DNA of 64,000 nucleotides from RFSX01 sp965230215. Its GTDB lineage: Bacteria; Bacteroidota; Bacteroidia; Chitinophagales; Saprospiraceae. Below the pieces are notes generated by a model, which saw nothing but the letters and a program-made list of their open reading frames with translations, made no database searches and was not told the DNA's origin. The translations under genes and the position numbers were made by a program. Every line of letters starts with the position of its first letter. Position 1 is the first letter of the stretch. The stretch is taken from NCBI GenBank assembly GCA_965230215.1, contig CBDDKN010000002.1, forward strand, positions 1-64,000. Reading direction: 5' to 3'. Shown one piece after another: positions 24,148 to 33,487 of the stretch.

Positions 24148-24181
24148 ATGCATAAGGTCAGATTATGCGCACTTTCGCATA

Positions 24182-26602
24182 GTGTTAATTACAAAAACAG
24201 ATACACCAGACACACAGGAGCAGCTCAATTGCTATCACTGTGGGGACACTTGTCCAGACAAAAGCATCTCAACAGATGACAAGCATTTCTGCTGTCAGGG
24301 CTGCATGATGGTCTATGGTATTCTAAGTGAAAACGGTCTTGACAAATTCTATCAGCTCAACGCCAATGCGGGTAGCTCACAGAAAAGCCGATCGGCTCAG
24401 AAGTATGCATTCCTTGATGATCCATTAACACGCTCCAAGCTTATCTCTTTCCAGGATGACACTCAAACACGCGTACAGTTTTATATCCCAGAGATACACT
24501 GTTCATCGTGCCTGTGGTTGCTTGAAAACATTCATCTACTCAATGGTGGTATAATTAATTCAAGGGTAGATTTTATAAGGAAAGAAGTCCAGATCAGCTT
24601 CCAACACAACACAATTGGTCTTAGAGCCCTTGTAGAGCTGCTGGACAGCATCGGATATCCTCCTCATATTATACTAAAGGACCTTGATCAGAATGGCGCC
24701 AGGCCTATTTCAGACAAAACGCTTTATTATAAGTTGGGATTGGCAGGATTTGCTTTTGGAAATATAATGCTCTTTAGCTTTCCAGAATATTTAGGCCTGA
24801 GCAGTGCAGAGAATATGACGCTTACCAGAGCCTTCTCTTATCTTAACTTACTGCTTATAATCCCTGTTTTACTGTACAGTGGGAAGGATTACTTTCGGTC
24901 AGCCTGGCAGGGACTAAAACAAAAACATCTCAACATAGATGTCCCGGTATCACTGGGCATATTGGCGCTCTTTTCCAGAAGTCTTTTTGAAATTCTGACG
25001 CATACTGGAGCAGGATATCTGGACTCACTGGCTGGACTCATATTCTTCCTCCTTGTCGGCAAATGGTTTCAGCAGAAAACATATGCCCAGATTAGCTTTG
25101 ACAGGGACTTCAAATCTTACTTTCCAATAGCCTGTACTGTTATCAGGAGCGCTGAGGAACTTCAGCTGACCCTGGACAGACTGCAGGTCGGAGACACGGT
25201 GCTCGTAAGACATGGAGAACTTATTCCTGCCGATGCGGTGCTCAAATCAGGACAAGCCAAGATTGACTATAGTTTTGTGACAGGTGAATCCAATACGGTT
25301 TCTAAGAATATAAATGATCTGCTTTATGCCGGAGGTCGACAAAAAGGCGGGATGATTGAGCTCCAGATACTGAAGACGGTCAGCAACAGCTATCTGACCC
25401 AGCTGTGGAATGATCAGGCTTTTGACAAGGATCGCGAAGAGGGTCAGACCAGCAGAATAGCAGATAAGGTGGCCCGCTTTTTTACAGTAGCGATACTCCT
25501 TGTATCATTTGCATCCCTGTTCTATTGGTTGCCTAGAGATATTTCTATTGCTATCAATGCTTTCACAGCTGTATTGATCGTGGCCTGCCCATGCGCAGTG
25601 GCACTTTCTATTCCTTTTACATTTGGCAATGTCTTGCGCGTGTTATCCAGCAAAGGAATTTATCTCAGAAATACAGAAGTTATAGAATCAATAACCGGTA
25701 CTGGCCATATCGTTTTTGACAAAACGGGAACCATAACAAATATCAGAAAGAGTAAACTGGAATTTATCGGTGATGCGCTCTCAAAGAAGGAGCAGATTGC
25801 AATCTATTCATTAGCCAGACATTCTACACATCCGCTAAGCCGACAGCTTGAAAAAATGTACAAACATCATCCGCGGCTCGAAGTCAGTGAATTCATTGAA
25901 GAAAAAGGGAAAGGCATCGCTGGATTTGTGGATGGACTTCTGGTCAGAATTGGAAGTCACCGCTATATCGATCCAAAAGGTAACACACTCAGTGATGAAG
26001 GCGTGTACATTGAGATAGATCAAACTGTGAAAGGTTATTATCTCCACAAAAACCAATATAGAAAAGGTCTGTCTGGAATTCTCGATAAACTCAGGATTGA
26101 CCATAAGTTATCGATGATCACAGGCGACAACAGTCTGGAAGAAAGCAATCTGGAAAAGATTTTTGGTGGGGCAACTACCCTTCTCTTCAGGCAAAAGCCA
26201 ATGGATAAACTCAATTTTATCAAAGACCTTCAAAAACAGGGTGAACATGTAGCCATGGTGGGAGATGGCCTCAACGATGCAGGCGCATTGAAGCAAAGTG
26301 ACCTGGGCATTGTGATCAGTGAAGATACAGCCAATTTTACACCGGCATGCGATGTAATTATGGATGCCAGACAGTTTGATAAATTGGACAAACTGTTTGA
26401 TTATGCCCATTCCAGCAAACGCATAGTGCTTCTGGCCTACCTGATAGCATTGATTTACAATATCATAGGATTAAGCTATGCCGTACAGGGATTATTATCA
26501 CCGGTTATTGCGGCCATTTTGATGCCATTGAGTTCCATCACCATCGTATTATTTGGCATAAGTATGAGTACTTACATGGCCAAAAAACATGGTCTGTTAT
26601 AG
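24182..26602 (+). CDS. ccoI: Copper-translocating P-type ATPase of the CcoI/FixI type
   Basis: An 806-residue membrane pump that supplies copper for cytochrome cbb3 assembly. An N-terminal cysteine-rich segment (CYHCGDTCP and CCQGCMMVY) is typical of CcoI. The heavy-metal domain carries CSSC (in EIHCSSCLWLLE). The ion path motif is CPCAVALS. The phosphorylation site is FDKTGTITN. HPLSR and GDGLNDAGAL complete the P1B-ATPase set. GTG 24182 is chosen because the longer TTG-initiated frame would cover the FNR box. The cbb3 operon starts 130 bases downstream, consistent with its role. Confidence 0.93.
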   Translation: MLITKTDTPDTQEQLNCYHCGDTCPDKSISTDDKHFCCQGCMMVYGILSENGLDKFYQLNANAGSSQKSRSAQKYAFLDDPLTRSKLISFQDDTQTRVQFYIPEIHCSSCLWLLENIHLLNGGIINSRVDFIRKEVQISFQHNTIGLRALVELLDSIGYPPHIILKDLDQNGARPISDKTLYYKLGLAGFAFGNIMLFSFPEYLGLSSAENMTLTRAFSYLNLLLIIPVLLYSGKDYFRSAWQGLKQKHLNIDVPVSLGILALFSRSLFEILTHTGAGYLDSLAGLIFFLLVGKWFQQKTYAQISFDRDFKSYFPIACTVIRSAEELQLTLDRLQVGDTVLVRHGELIPADAVLKSGQAKIDYSFVTGESNTVSKNINDLLYAGGRQKGGMIELQILKTVSNSYLTQLWNDQAFDKDREEGQTSRIADKVARFFTVAILLVSFASLFYWLPRDISIAINAFTAVLIVACPCAVALSIPFTFGNVLRVLSSKGIYLRNTEVIESITGTGHIVFDKTGTITNIRKSKLEFIGDALSKKEQIAIYSLARHSTHPLSRQLEKMYKHHPRLEVSEFIEEKGKGIAGFVDGLLVRIGSHRYIDPKGNTLSDEGVYIEIDQTVKGYYLHKNQYRKGLSGILDKLRIDHKLSMITGDNSLEESNLEKIFGGATTLLFRQKPMDKLNFIKDLQKQGEHVAMVGDGLNDAGALKQSDLGIVISEDTANFTPACDVIMDARQFDKLDKLFDYAHSSKRIVLLAYLIALIYNIIGLSYAVQGLLSPVIAAILMPLSSITIVLFGISMSTYMAKKHGLL

Positions 26603-26649
26603 CTTTCCGACCCTTTTCTTAAACAGATTTACAAAGCTGATCAAAAACA

Positions 26650-26661
26650 TGATTAAGATCA
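26650..26661. promoter_or_regulatory. FNR-type box upstream of the cytochrome cbb3 operon
   Basis: TGAT-TAAG-ATCA, centred about 76 bases before ccoS. Regulation of cbb3 operons by FNR-family factors is well established in other bacteria, which makes this the best-supported functional case of the five boxes. A near-match to the -7 element (TACCTTTC) lies at 26707-26714. Confidence 0.65.
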
Positions 26662-26731
26662 TTTATTTGGTTGATTCAGGTTCTCTGTAAGCCCCTCACG
26701 TCATTATACCTTTCGGTAAATTTTAAAGAAC

Positions 26732-26884
26732 ATGTACATCATTCTATTCCTCATAGCTATAAGTCTTTTAGTTGCACTGGGATTTCTGGCAGCATTTATA
26801 TGGGCAGTTAAGAGTGGACAGTATGATGATGACTACACTCCCTCTATGCGCATGCTGTTGGATGATGAGGTAAAAGGAGAGTGA
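26732..26884 (+). CDS. ccoS: Cytochrome cbb3 oxidase assembly protein CcoS
   Basis: A 50-residue protein. One transmembrane helix (LFLIAISLLVALGFLAAFIW) is followed by the CcoS signature AVKSGQYDDDYTPSMRMLLDD cut short to 50 residues. CcoS is needed to insert cofactors into cbb3 oxidase. It sits directly before ccoNO (48 bases) and after ccoI, its usual position. It begins the FNR-box-controlled operon. Confidence 0.9.
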   Translation: MYIILFLIAISLLVALGFLAAFIWAVKSGQYDDDYTPSMRMLLDDEVKGE

Positions 26885-26932
26885 TCTTGACAAAACTGAA
26901 AAACTTTATTTAAAATCTAAATACAATTTTAA

Positions 26933-29083
26933 ATGTCTAATATTGAACATTTCAAGTACGATAATGGAATAGTAAGAAACTTCGCTCTTGCGTCCATTAT
27001 CTTCGGTGTGATAGGCATGCTTGTAGGACTGTTGCTGGCTTTGCAGCTGGTATTCCCGGTCCTAAACTTCGATTTGCCTTATACCACCTACGGAAGGATC
27101 AGACCATTGCACACCAATGCAGTGATTTTTGCATTTGTTGGTAATGGTATTTTTATGGGAGTTTACTACTCACTTCAGCGTCTCTGCAAAGCGCCGATGT
27201 ACAGTAAATTCCTAAGTAATTTCCACTTTTGGGGATGGCAGGCTATAATCCTGGCAGCAGCGATAACTCTTCCCCTGGGTATTACCAGTAGCCACGAATA
27301 TGCTGAACTGGAATGGCCAATTGATATCGCAATAGCTGTAGTATGGATCGCCTTCGGAATCAACATGATGGGTACCATCTTCAAGAGAAGGGAAAAGCAC
27401 CTATATGTAGCCATCTGGTTTTACATCGCCACCTGGGTGACAGTTACCTTACTACATGTGTTCAATAACCTTGAGATTCCTGTAGACTTCATGAAGTCTT
27501 ATCCTGTTTTTGCAGGTGTTCAGGATGCACTTGTACAATGGTGGTATGGTCACAATGCGGTAGCATTCTTCCTTACAACACCTTACCTGGGTCTTATGTA
27601 CTACTATCTGCCAAAAGCAGCTAACAGACCAGTGTTCTCTTACAAACTATCAATTATTCACTTCTGGGCATTGATATTCATCTATATCTGGGCTGGACCA
27701 CATCACCTCCTTTATACTTCCCTTCCTGATTGGGCTCAATCTTTAGGTATGGTATTCTCGCTGATGTTGATCGCGCCTTCATGGGGTGGTATGCTTAACG
27801 GTCTATTGACTCTAAGAGGTGCTTGGGATCGCGTTAGAAATGACCCTGTTCTTAAGTTTATGGTTGTTGCCGTTACCGCTTATGGTATGTCAACATTTGA
27901 AGGACCTATGATGTCAATCAAATCTTTCAATGCCATTACACACTATACGGACTGGACTATTGGTCACGTTCACGTAGGTGCACTTGGATGGAATGGTATG
28001 TTGACATTCGGTGTAATTTACTGGCTGATACCAAAACTATATAATACACGTCTACACTCAACGAACCTGGCTAACATCCACTTCTGGATGGGTACACTAG
28101 GTATCATGTTCTACGCTATCCCTCTATACTGGGGTGGTGTTACTCAACAGTTGATGTGGAAACAATTTACACCTGATGGTTACCTTCAGTATACAAACTT
28201 CCTTGAGACAGTTACTCAAATCATCCCTATGTACGGAATCCGTGCTGTAGGTGGTTTGATGTTCTTCCTCGGTTTGTTTGTCATGATTTACAACCTATAT
28301 AAGACAATGAAAGCTGGACAGTTTGTGGCTACAGAAGAAGCTTCAGCACCAGCCAGAACATCCACTTATGTTGCACATGGCAAGGAGTACTGGCACAGAG
28401 CATTGGAAAGAAAAGGTGTCACATTTACAGTATTGGCTCTAGTAGCGGTATTGATTGGTGGTCTTGTTGAAATCATTCCAATGATGATGGTCGAAAGTAA
28501 TGTACCTAAGATCGCCACTGTTGAACCTTACACACCTCTTGAATTAGAGGGACGAGATATATATATCAGAGAAGGCTGTTTGGGATGTCATTCGCAGATG
28601 ATCAGACCATTCAGATCTGAAACGGAACGATATGGTGAATTCTCTAAATCTGGTGAATTCGTTTATGACAGACCATTCCTTTGGGGTTCAAAGAGAACTG
28701 GACCAGATCTTCACAGGGTTGGTGGCAAATATTCTGATACTTGGCATTACAACCACATGTTGGATCCACAGAGTATGTCACCTGGTTCAATCATGCCGGC
28801 ATACCCATGGCTGATAACCGATGATCTGAATACGTCTAAGACAGCCAAGAAGATCGAAGTATTACAGTTCTTGAATACACCTTATCCTGAAGGATTTGCA
28901 GACATAGCAGTGGATGACCTTAAGAGTCAGGCTTTGACAATTGCTGAAAATCTGAGAAAGGATGGTATCGATCAAGAAGGTCTTGAGAATAAAGAGATCA
29001 TCGCCATGATTGCATACCTGCAAAGACTGGGAACTGATATTAAGAAATTAAACGACGCTGAACAGGTCGTAGAAAACGAATAA
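26933..29083 (+). CDS. ccoN: Fused cytochrome cbb3 oxidase subunits I and II (CcoN-CcoO)
   Basis: A 716-residue fusion. Residues about 1-480 are the 12-helix heme-copper CcoN core, with histidine ligands in LHTNAVIFAF, WYGHNAVAFF, GPHHLLYTS and GHVHVGALGW. After a linker and a further helix (about 497-520) comes the CcoO monoheme domain, with CLGCH near residue 549, MIRPFRSETERYG, and an axial-Met segment SIMPAYPWL. It reduces O2 to water with high affinity and pumps protons. The N-O fusion is usual for Bacteroidota. It is followed by ccoQ after four bases. Confidence 0.96.
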   Translation: MSNIEHFKYDNGIVRNFALASIIFGVIGMLVGLLLALQLVFPVLNFDLPYTTYGRIRPLHTNAVIFAFVGNGIFMGVYYSLQRLCKAPMYSKFLSNFHFWGWQAIILAAAITLPLGITSSHEYAELEWPIDIAIAVVWIAFGINMMGTIFKRREKHLYVAIWFYIATWVTVTLLHVFNNLEIPVDFMKSYPVFAGVQDALVQWWYGHNAVAFFLTTPYLGLMYYYLPKAANRPVFSYKLSIIHFWALIFIYIWAGPHHLLYTSLPDWAQSLGMVFSLMLIAPSWGGMLNGLLTLRGAWDRVRNDPVLKFMVVAVTAYGMSTFEGPMMSIKSFNAITHYTDWTIGHVHVGALGWNGMLTFGVIYWLIPKLYNTRLHSTNLANIHFWMGTLGIMFYAIPLYWGGVTQQLMWKQFTPDGYLQYTNFLETVTQIIPMYGIRAVGGLMFFLGLFVMIYNLYKTMKAGQFVATEEASAPARTSTYVAHGKEYWHRALERKGVTFTVLALVAVLIGGLVEIIPMMMVESNVPKIATVEPYTPLELEGRDIYIREGCLGCHSQMIRPFRSETERYGEFSKSGEFVYDRPFLWGSKRTGPDLHRVGGKYSDTWHYNHMLDPQSMSPGSIMPAYPWLITDDLNTSKTAKKIEVLQFLNTPYPEGFADIAVDDLKSQALTIAENLRKDGIDQEGLENKEIIAMIAYLQRLGTDIKKLNDAEQVVENE

Positions 29084-29087
29084 AATC

Positions 29088-29246
29088 ATGTATAAATATA
29101 TTTTAGAATCTGCTAGTGATATTGATTGGATGGCTATTCTTCCATTGATCATATTCTTTGTCTTCTTCACAGCGACAATTGTCGTGACAATGCGCAAGGA
29201 GAAGCGATATATCGATCATATGAAACAAATGCCTCTTGACAACTAA
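29088..29246 (+). CDS. ccoQ: CcoQ-like small subunit of cytochrome cbb3 oxidase
   Basis: A 52-residue protein with one transmembrane helix (AILPLIIFFVFFTATIVVTM) and a short basic/polar tail, located between ccoNO and ccoP as in other cbb3 operons. The sequence of CcoQ is poorly conserved, so the call rests on position, size and topology. Confidence 0.8.
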   Translation: MYKYILESASDIDWMAILPLIIFFVFFTATIVVTMRKEKRYIDHMKQMPLDN

Positions 29247-29288
29247 TTAATTGATTGTTAGGAATCAAAATCAAAAAATCAGAAAATC

Positions 29289-30257
29289 ATGAAAACAGAA
29301 ATAAATAAAAAACTATTTGCATTTGCTGCCCTCCTTGCGCCTGCTGGCTTATCAGCTCAGGAGGAGGCCGCAGCTGCAGTAACTGAGACACCATTGTTCT
29401 CAGACACCATGTCTGTAGTGCTGGTTGGATGCGCAGTACTGGTAGGTATTACTGCCGTATTCGCCATCTACAGGACACTGGACCTGATGGTAAGACTCCG
29501 TGAACTGAAAATCTATGAAAAACATGGGTTGGATGATTACATCAGAGAACATGAAGCCAACCAAGGTTCTTGGTGGAGTCGCTTTAGCAAAAGCATGACA
29601 GCTGCAGTTCCGATCGAAAGAGAAGACGACATTCTTTTTGATCATGAATATGATGGTATCAGAGAGTTAGATAACAGTCTTCCACCTTGGTGGCTATATG
29701 GATTCTATCTTACTATCGGTATCGCTGTGGTATATATGTTCATTTATCATGTAAGTGACTACGGCAAATCTTCTACGGAAGAATATGCCATAGAAATGGA
29801 ACGAGCTCAGAAAGAAGTGGAAGCTTACCTGGCAAGACAGTCGAATCTGGTTGATGAGACCAATGTGACTCTTCTTACCGATGAAGCTTCACTAGCTGGA
29901 GGACAGGAAATTTTTACCAGCCTTTGTGCAGCATGCCATCTTGATCATGGTGGTGGTAATGAAACAAGTGTTGGACCTAACCTTACAGACAAGTACTGGT
30001 TGCACGGTGGAAGCATCAAAGATGTCTTTACTACCATTAAATATGGTGTGCCTGAAAAAGGTATGATCTCATGGAAGTCACAAATCAGACCAGGAGACAT
30101 GCACAAGGTTGCCAGTTATGTATTATCACTTCAGGGTACAAACCCTCCAGGAGCCAAAGAACCTCAGGGAGAGCTGTATGAAGCACCTGAAACTGAAAAC
30201 ATCGCAGAATCAGAAGAGACACCTGTAGAGTCTAATTCTGAAACTGAACTTCAATAA
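29289..30257 (+). CDS. ccoP: Cytochrome cbb3 oxidase subunit III (CcoP), monoheme type
   Basis: A 322-residue protein. A signal-like first helix (residues 1-23), a second helix (about 40-62), and a third (about 138-158) precede the periplasmic cytochrome domain. The CcoP N-terminal domain is recognisable at GIRELDNSLPPWWLYGFY. Only one heme motif is present, CAACH near residue 213, with axial Met in KGMISWKSQI. Proteobacterial CcoP has two hemes; the single one is common in Bacteroidota. The C-terminal 35 residues are acidic and low in complexity. It delivers electrons to CcoNO. Confidence 0.94.
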   Translation: MKTEINKKLFAFAALLAPAGLSAQEEAAAAVTETPLFSDTMSVVLVGCAVLVGITAVFAIYRTLDLMVRLRELKIYEKHGLDDYIREHEANQGSWWSRFSKSMTAAVPIEREDDILFDHEYDGIRELDNSLPPWWLYGFYLTIGIAVVYMFIYHVSDYGKSSTEEYAIEMERAQKEVEAYLARQSNLVDETNVTLLTDEASLAGGQEIFTSLCAACHLDHGGGNETSVGPNLTDKYWLHGGSIKDVFTTIKYGVPEKGMISWKSQIRPGDMHKVASYVLSLQGTNPPGAKEPQGELYEAPETENIAESEETPVESNSETELQ

Positions 30258-30259
30258 AA

Positions 30260-31681
30260 ATGACACACTTACCTGTTGTTGACAACGAGGAATACAGAGA
30301 TTCTATAGCGACCGTCGATGAGAAAGGCGGTCGCATATGGATCTATCCCAAAAAACCATCCGGCCCTTTTTATAAGTGGCGGACATACGTGAGCTACATA
30401 TTGCTTGCACTCCTTTTTGGAATGCCTTTCATTAAAGTGAATGGAGAGCCATTATTGCTCTTCAATATCATCGAAAGGAAATTCATCATCTTCAGTATTG
30501 TTTTTACACCGCAGGATTTGCATCTATTTGCATTGGCCATGCTGACGCTGATGGTCTTCATCGTACTGTTTACGGTAGTGTTTGGAAGACTATTCTGTGG
30601 ATGGGTCTGTCCCCAGACAATTTTCATGGAGATGGTATTCAGAAAAATTGAGTACTGGATAGAAGGAGATGCCAATCAGCAAAAAAGGCTTAATAAAGCA
30701 CCTTGGACAACAAGTAAGTTTTTCAAAAAAACCGCCAAGCATGTAATCTTCTTCAGTATCGCGATTCTGATTGCAAATACTTTTTTGTCATACGTCATAG
30801 GTGTAGATCGCGTCGGCGAAATTATCACTGAGCCTATTACAATGAACCTTAGCGGCTTCATTGCTATGATCATTTTCAGTGCTGTCTTTTACGGCGTATT
30901 CGCATTCTTTAGAGAACAGGTATGTATTGCTGTATGCCCATATGGTCGTCTACAGGGCGTATTGTTGGTTCCAAATTCAATCGTCGTCATTTATGACTGG
31001 ATAAGAGGAGAACCAAGAGGAAAGATCAGAAAGAAAAAGAAAGAAGAAGAGGCACAACAAAGCCTTGGTGATTGTATCGATTGTGATCTTTGCGTTAAGG
31101 TATGCCCGACCGGTATAGATATTCGTAATGGGACGCAATTAGAGTGTGTGAATTGTACCGCTTGTATTGATGCCTGTGATGAGGTAATGGAAAAAGTGGG
31201 CAGGCCTAAAGGCTTGATAAGATATGACTCGCATTCCAATATTGAAGATGGAAAATCAAAGCTGTTTACAACCAGAGTATTGGCATATACTGGCGTATTG
31301 GCCGCACTAATTATCTTCCAATCTTTTCTATTCAGCACCAGATCTGAAATTGAAAGCCTATTGCTGAGAACGCCTGGCATGCTATATCAGGAAGTGGATG
31401 AAAATACGATCAGCAATCTGTATAACTATCAACTTGTCAACAAAACGAATGAAGATATCACCAATGTCGAATTCAGACTTGTTACGGAAGGTGGCAACAT
31501 AAAGATAGTTGGAGAGAAGATTCCTGATGTGCCAAAAATGGAAATGATCAAAGGAGCATTATTCATCGAAATGGATCTGGAACACCTTAATAAAAGAAAG
31601 AATAAACTTAGATTGGAGTTATACTCCAATGGTGAACTGATTGACAAACTGAGTACCAATTTCTTGGGACCAATAAAATAA
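30260..31681 (+). CDS. ccoG: Cytochrome c oxidase accessory protein CcoG
   Basis: A 473-residue polyferredoxin-like membrane protein, proposed to reduce copper for cbb3 assembly. It has transmembrane helices with CGWVCPQTIFMEM and CIAVCPYGRLQ. Two 4Fe-4S motifs, CIDCDLCVKVCPTG and CVNCTACIDACDE, lie near residues 272-305. A C-terminal immunoglobulin-like periplasmic domain ends the protein. It starts two bases behind ccoP and is followed six bases later by ccoH. Confidence 0.94.
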   Translation: MTHLPVVDNEEYRDSIATVDEKGGRIWIYPKKPSGPFYKWRTYVSYILLALLFGMPFIKVNGEPLLLFNIIERKFIIFSIVFTPQDLHLFALAMLTLMVFIVLFTVVFGRLFCGWVCPQTIFMEMVFRKIEYWIEGDANQQKRLNKAPWTTSKFFKKTAKHVIFFSIAILIANTFLSYVIGVDRVGEIITEPITMNLSGFIAMIIFSAVFYGVFAFFREQVCIAVCPYGRLQGVLLVPNSIVVIYDWIRGEPRGKIRKKKKEEEAQQSLGDCIDCDLCVKVCPTGIDIRNGTQLECVNCTACIDACDEVMEKVGRPKGLIRYDSHSNIEDGKSKLFTTRVLAYTGVLAALIIFQSFLFSTRSEIESLLLRTPGMLYQEVDENTISNLYNYQLVNKTNEDITNVEFRLVTEGGNIKIVGEKIPDVPKMEMIKGALFIEMDLEHLNKRKNKLRLELYSNGELIDKLSTNFLGPIK

Positions 31682-31687
31682 ATTGAT

Positions 31688-32131
31688 ATGAAAATTAACT
31701 GGGGTTCAGGTATCGCAATTTTTTACAGCCTATTCGTGGTTGTAATGGTAGTGATGGTGGTTAAGTCTACACAGAACAAACCAAAAATGGTTCAGGAGAA
31801 CTATTATGAAAAGGATTTGAATTATGAAGCCTTTAGACAAAAAAGAGCCAATGGTGAAAGTTTAAAACATCTGCTCAAAGTCAATTATGAATCTGATCTC
31901 AATCAGATCAAGATTTCCTTTCCAGGCAATCTGGATAACATAGAAGGTGATATAACAATGTTCAGACCTTCCAATCAATTCCTTGATAAAAATTACAAAC
32001 TCCAACTGGACAGTATGGGTGATATGGTTATTCCTTTGGATAGAAATACAGCCCGTGGTAAATGGAAAATTCAGATTGACTGGAAAAACGATGTGCAGGA
32101 ATTCTATAATGAAGAAGTAATTGTGATCTGA
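31688..32131 (+). CDS. ccoH: FixH/CcoH family cbb3 assembly protein
   Basis: A 147-residue protein with one N-terminal transmembrane helix (IAIFYSLFVVVMVVMVV) and a periplasmic FixH domain (MVQENYYEKDLNYEAFRQKR, then GKWKIQIDWK). CcoH is a membrane assembly factor for cbb3 oxidase. It is tightly placed between ccoG and the SafE-like gene (one base to the latter). An FNR-like octamer inside this gene (31894-31905) is probably chance. Confidence 0.9.
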   Translation: MKINWGSGIAIFYSLFVVVMVVMVVKSTQNKPKMVQENYYEKDLNYEAFRQKRANGESLKHLLKVNYESDLNQIKISFPGNLDNIEGDITMFRPSNQFLDKNYKLQLDSMGDMVIPLDRNTARGKWKIQIDWKNDVQEFYNEEVIVI

Positions 32132-32132
32132 T

Positions 32133-32828
32133 ATGTGGATGTGGACTGCATTTACACTTGGTTTGTTTGGTAGCCTACACTGCTTGGGTATGTGTGGCCC
32201 TATTGCCATGACCCTCCCACTCACGGCACGTGAAAAACAATCCGTAGTATTGCAGTCTCTTATGTATAATCTTGGACGAGTCGGAAGCTATACCCTACTC
32301 GGCCTCGCAATGGGCTTAATGGGATGGGGTATCCTTATCGCAGGTTATCAAAAATCAATTTCGATTATTCTTGGCGTCGTTCTCGTCTTGTCTGCTTTCT
32401 TCACTGTATCGCTCGAAAACGGATTGCTTCGCATCCCTGCATTACGTCACTGGTATAATACAGTAAAGAACAAATTGTCATCGCTCCTGAACTCAAAAGC
32501 AAATGGCAGTGCCTTTCAGGTAGGTCTTGCCAATGGTTTATTGCCTTGCGGCATGGTCTACATAGCTCTGGCCGGGGCATTGACAAGCGGAGGTACAATG
32601 CAGGGCACTTTTTATATGACATTATTTGGTCTCGGTACGCTTCCTATGATGATGGGTGTCATGCTGGTAAGCAGATTCAACAGACAGTTCTTTCTCAAAT
32701 TGAGAAAATTCATTCCATTGGTCATGCTCATTTTCGGATTGCTTTTAATCAAAAGAGGTTTGGCACTTGAACTACCGGTAGACTTCAGGTTTTGGGAAGC
32801 CAACAACTTCCCTATCATGTGCCATTAA
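32133..32828 (+). CDS. TauE/SafE-like membrane protein of cbb3 operons
   Basis: A 231-residue protein with about six transmembrane helices. The N-terminal HCLGMCGPIAM (residues about 14-24) and the GLLPCGMVYIALAGAL repeat are the metal-associated motifs of the SafE/UreH-type family that accompanies cbb3 and copper genes. A role in copper handling for oxidase assembly is inferred from position and motifs. It is the last gene of the operon. Its 3' end overlaps the convergent gene by four bases. Confidence 0.86.
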   Translation: MWMWTAFTLGLFGSLHCLGMCGPIAMTLPLTAREKQSVVLQSLMYNLGRVGSYTLLGLAMGLMGWGILIAGYQKSISIILGVVLVLSAFFTVSLENGLLRIPALRHWYNTVKNKLSSLLNSKANGSAFQVGLANGLLPCGMVYIALAGALTSGGTMQGTFYMTLFGLGTLPMMMGVMLVSRFNRQFFLKLRKFIPLVMLIFGLLLIKRGLALELPVDFRFWEANNFPIMCH

Positions 32829-33379
32829 TAATCTTCTGATTTAAAAGAAAGAAAATCCATATAAGGACCATCCTTGTCTGACAGATATAATACGGTCGCC
32901 AAACCCTTATCCTTTCTGAATATTCCCAACAACCTTCCTTTCTTGTATTTGGTGAACTGATTCTTGGGAACAAAACGGGCTTCACACACCCACTCAGCAT
33001 TATATTTTTGAAGTTCAGAGCCTTCATACATTCTAATCCAAATACTGTTGTTCTCATCGTTGCTGGCCATATCTGAAACCTGCCTCATAAATTCAACATG
33101 AGGTGCCTGATTGATCACAGCTGATTCAGCAATATCAGTAAGGAAAAAGTATACCTCCTTTCTTTCCTCCTTAAGACGAAGATGTGCATCATATGAAAAT
33201 ATGCTATTATGTCCAGCTGATTTGTATTTGGCTTGGCCCTCTACAGGTTCATAGAAATACAAATCAAATGCATCGATTTGTTTCAAAAAAAGATCATGGC
33301 TTGACCTCTGCGCAACAAGACAATGTGCAAGCATCAAAAATGAGAGACAAAATAAATATCTGAAAAGAGGCGTTAACAT
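32825..33379 (-). CDS. Exported protein of unknown function
   Basis: A 184-residue protein with a signal peptide (residues about 1-23, ending LVAQ). The mature part has no family I recognise. It alternates predicted strands and helices (DAFDLYFYEPVEGQAKYKSA, then VWIRMYEG-like segments) and ends FLSFKSEDY. It is convergent with the cbb3 operon and divergent from the PAP2 gene. The function is unknown. Confidence 0.7.
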   Translation of the reverse strand: MLTPLFRYLFCLSFLMLAHCLVAQRSSHDLFLKQIDAFDLYFYEPVEGQAKYKSAGHNSIFSYDAHLRLKEERKEVYFFLTDIAESAVINQAPHVEFMRQVSDMASNDENNSIWIRMYEGSELQKYNAEWVCEARFVPKNQFTKYKKGRLLGIFRKDKGLATVLYLSDKDGPYMDFLSFKSEDY

Positions 33380-33487
33380 AGCTTCCTGGACTGTTTCAAA
33401 TGAAATTAGCCAATATTTAAATTAATTTCATCAACAAAACCCTCATAATCGCTATTTATTGATTGCCTTGACCAAATACAAATCAAG

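Noticed and set aside
31894..31905. TGAT-CTCA-ATCA, an FNR-like octamer inside ccoH
   Set aside because: It is within the coding sequence, with no gene start at a suitable distance; one or two chance matches are expected in a window of this size.
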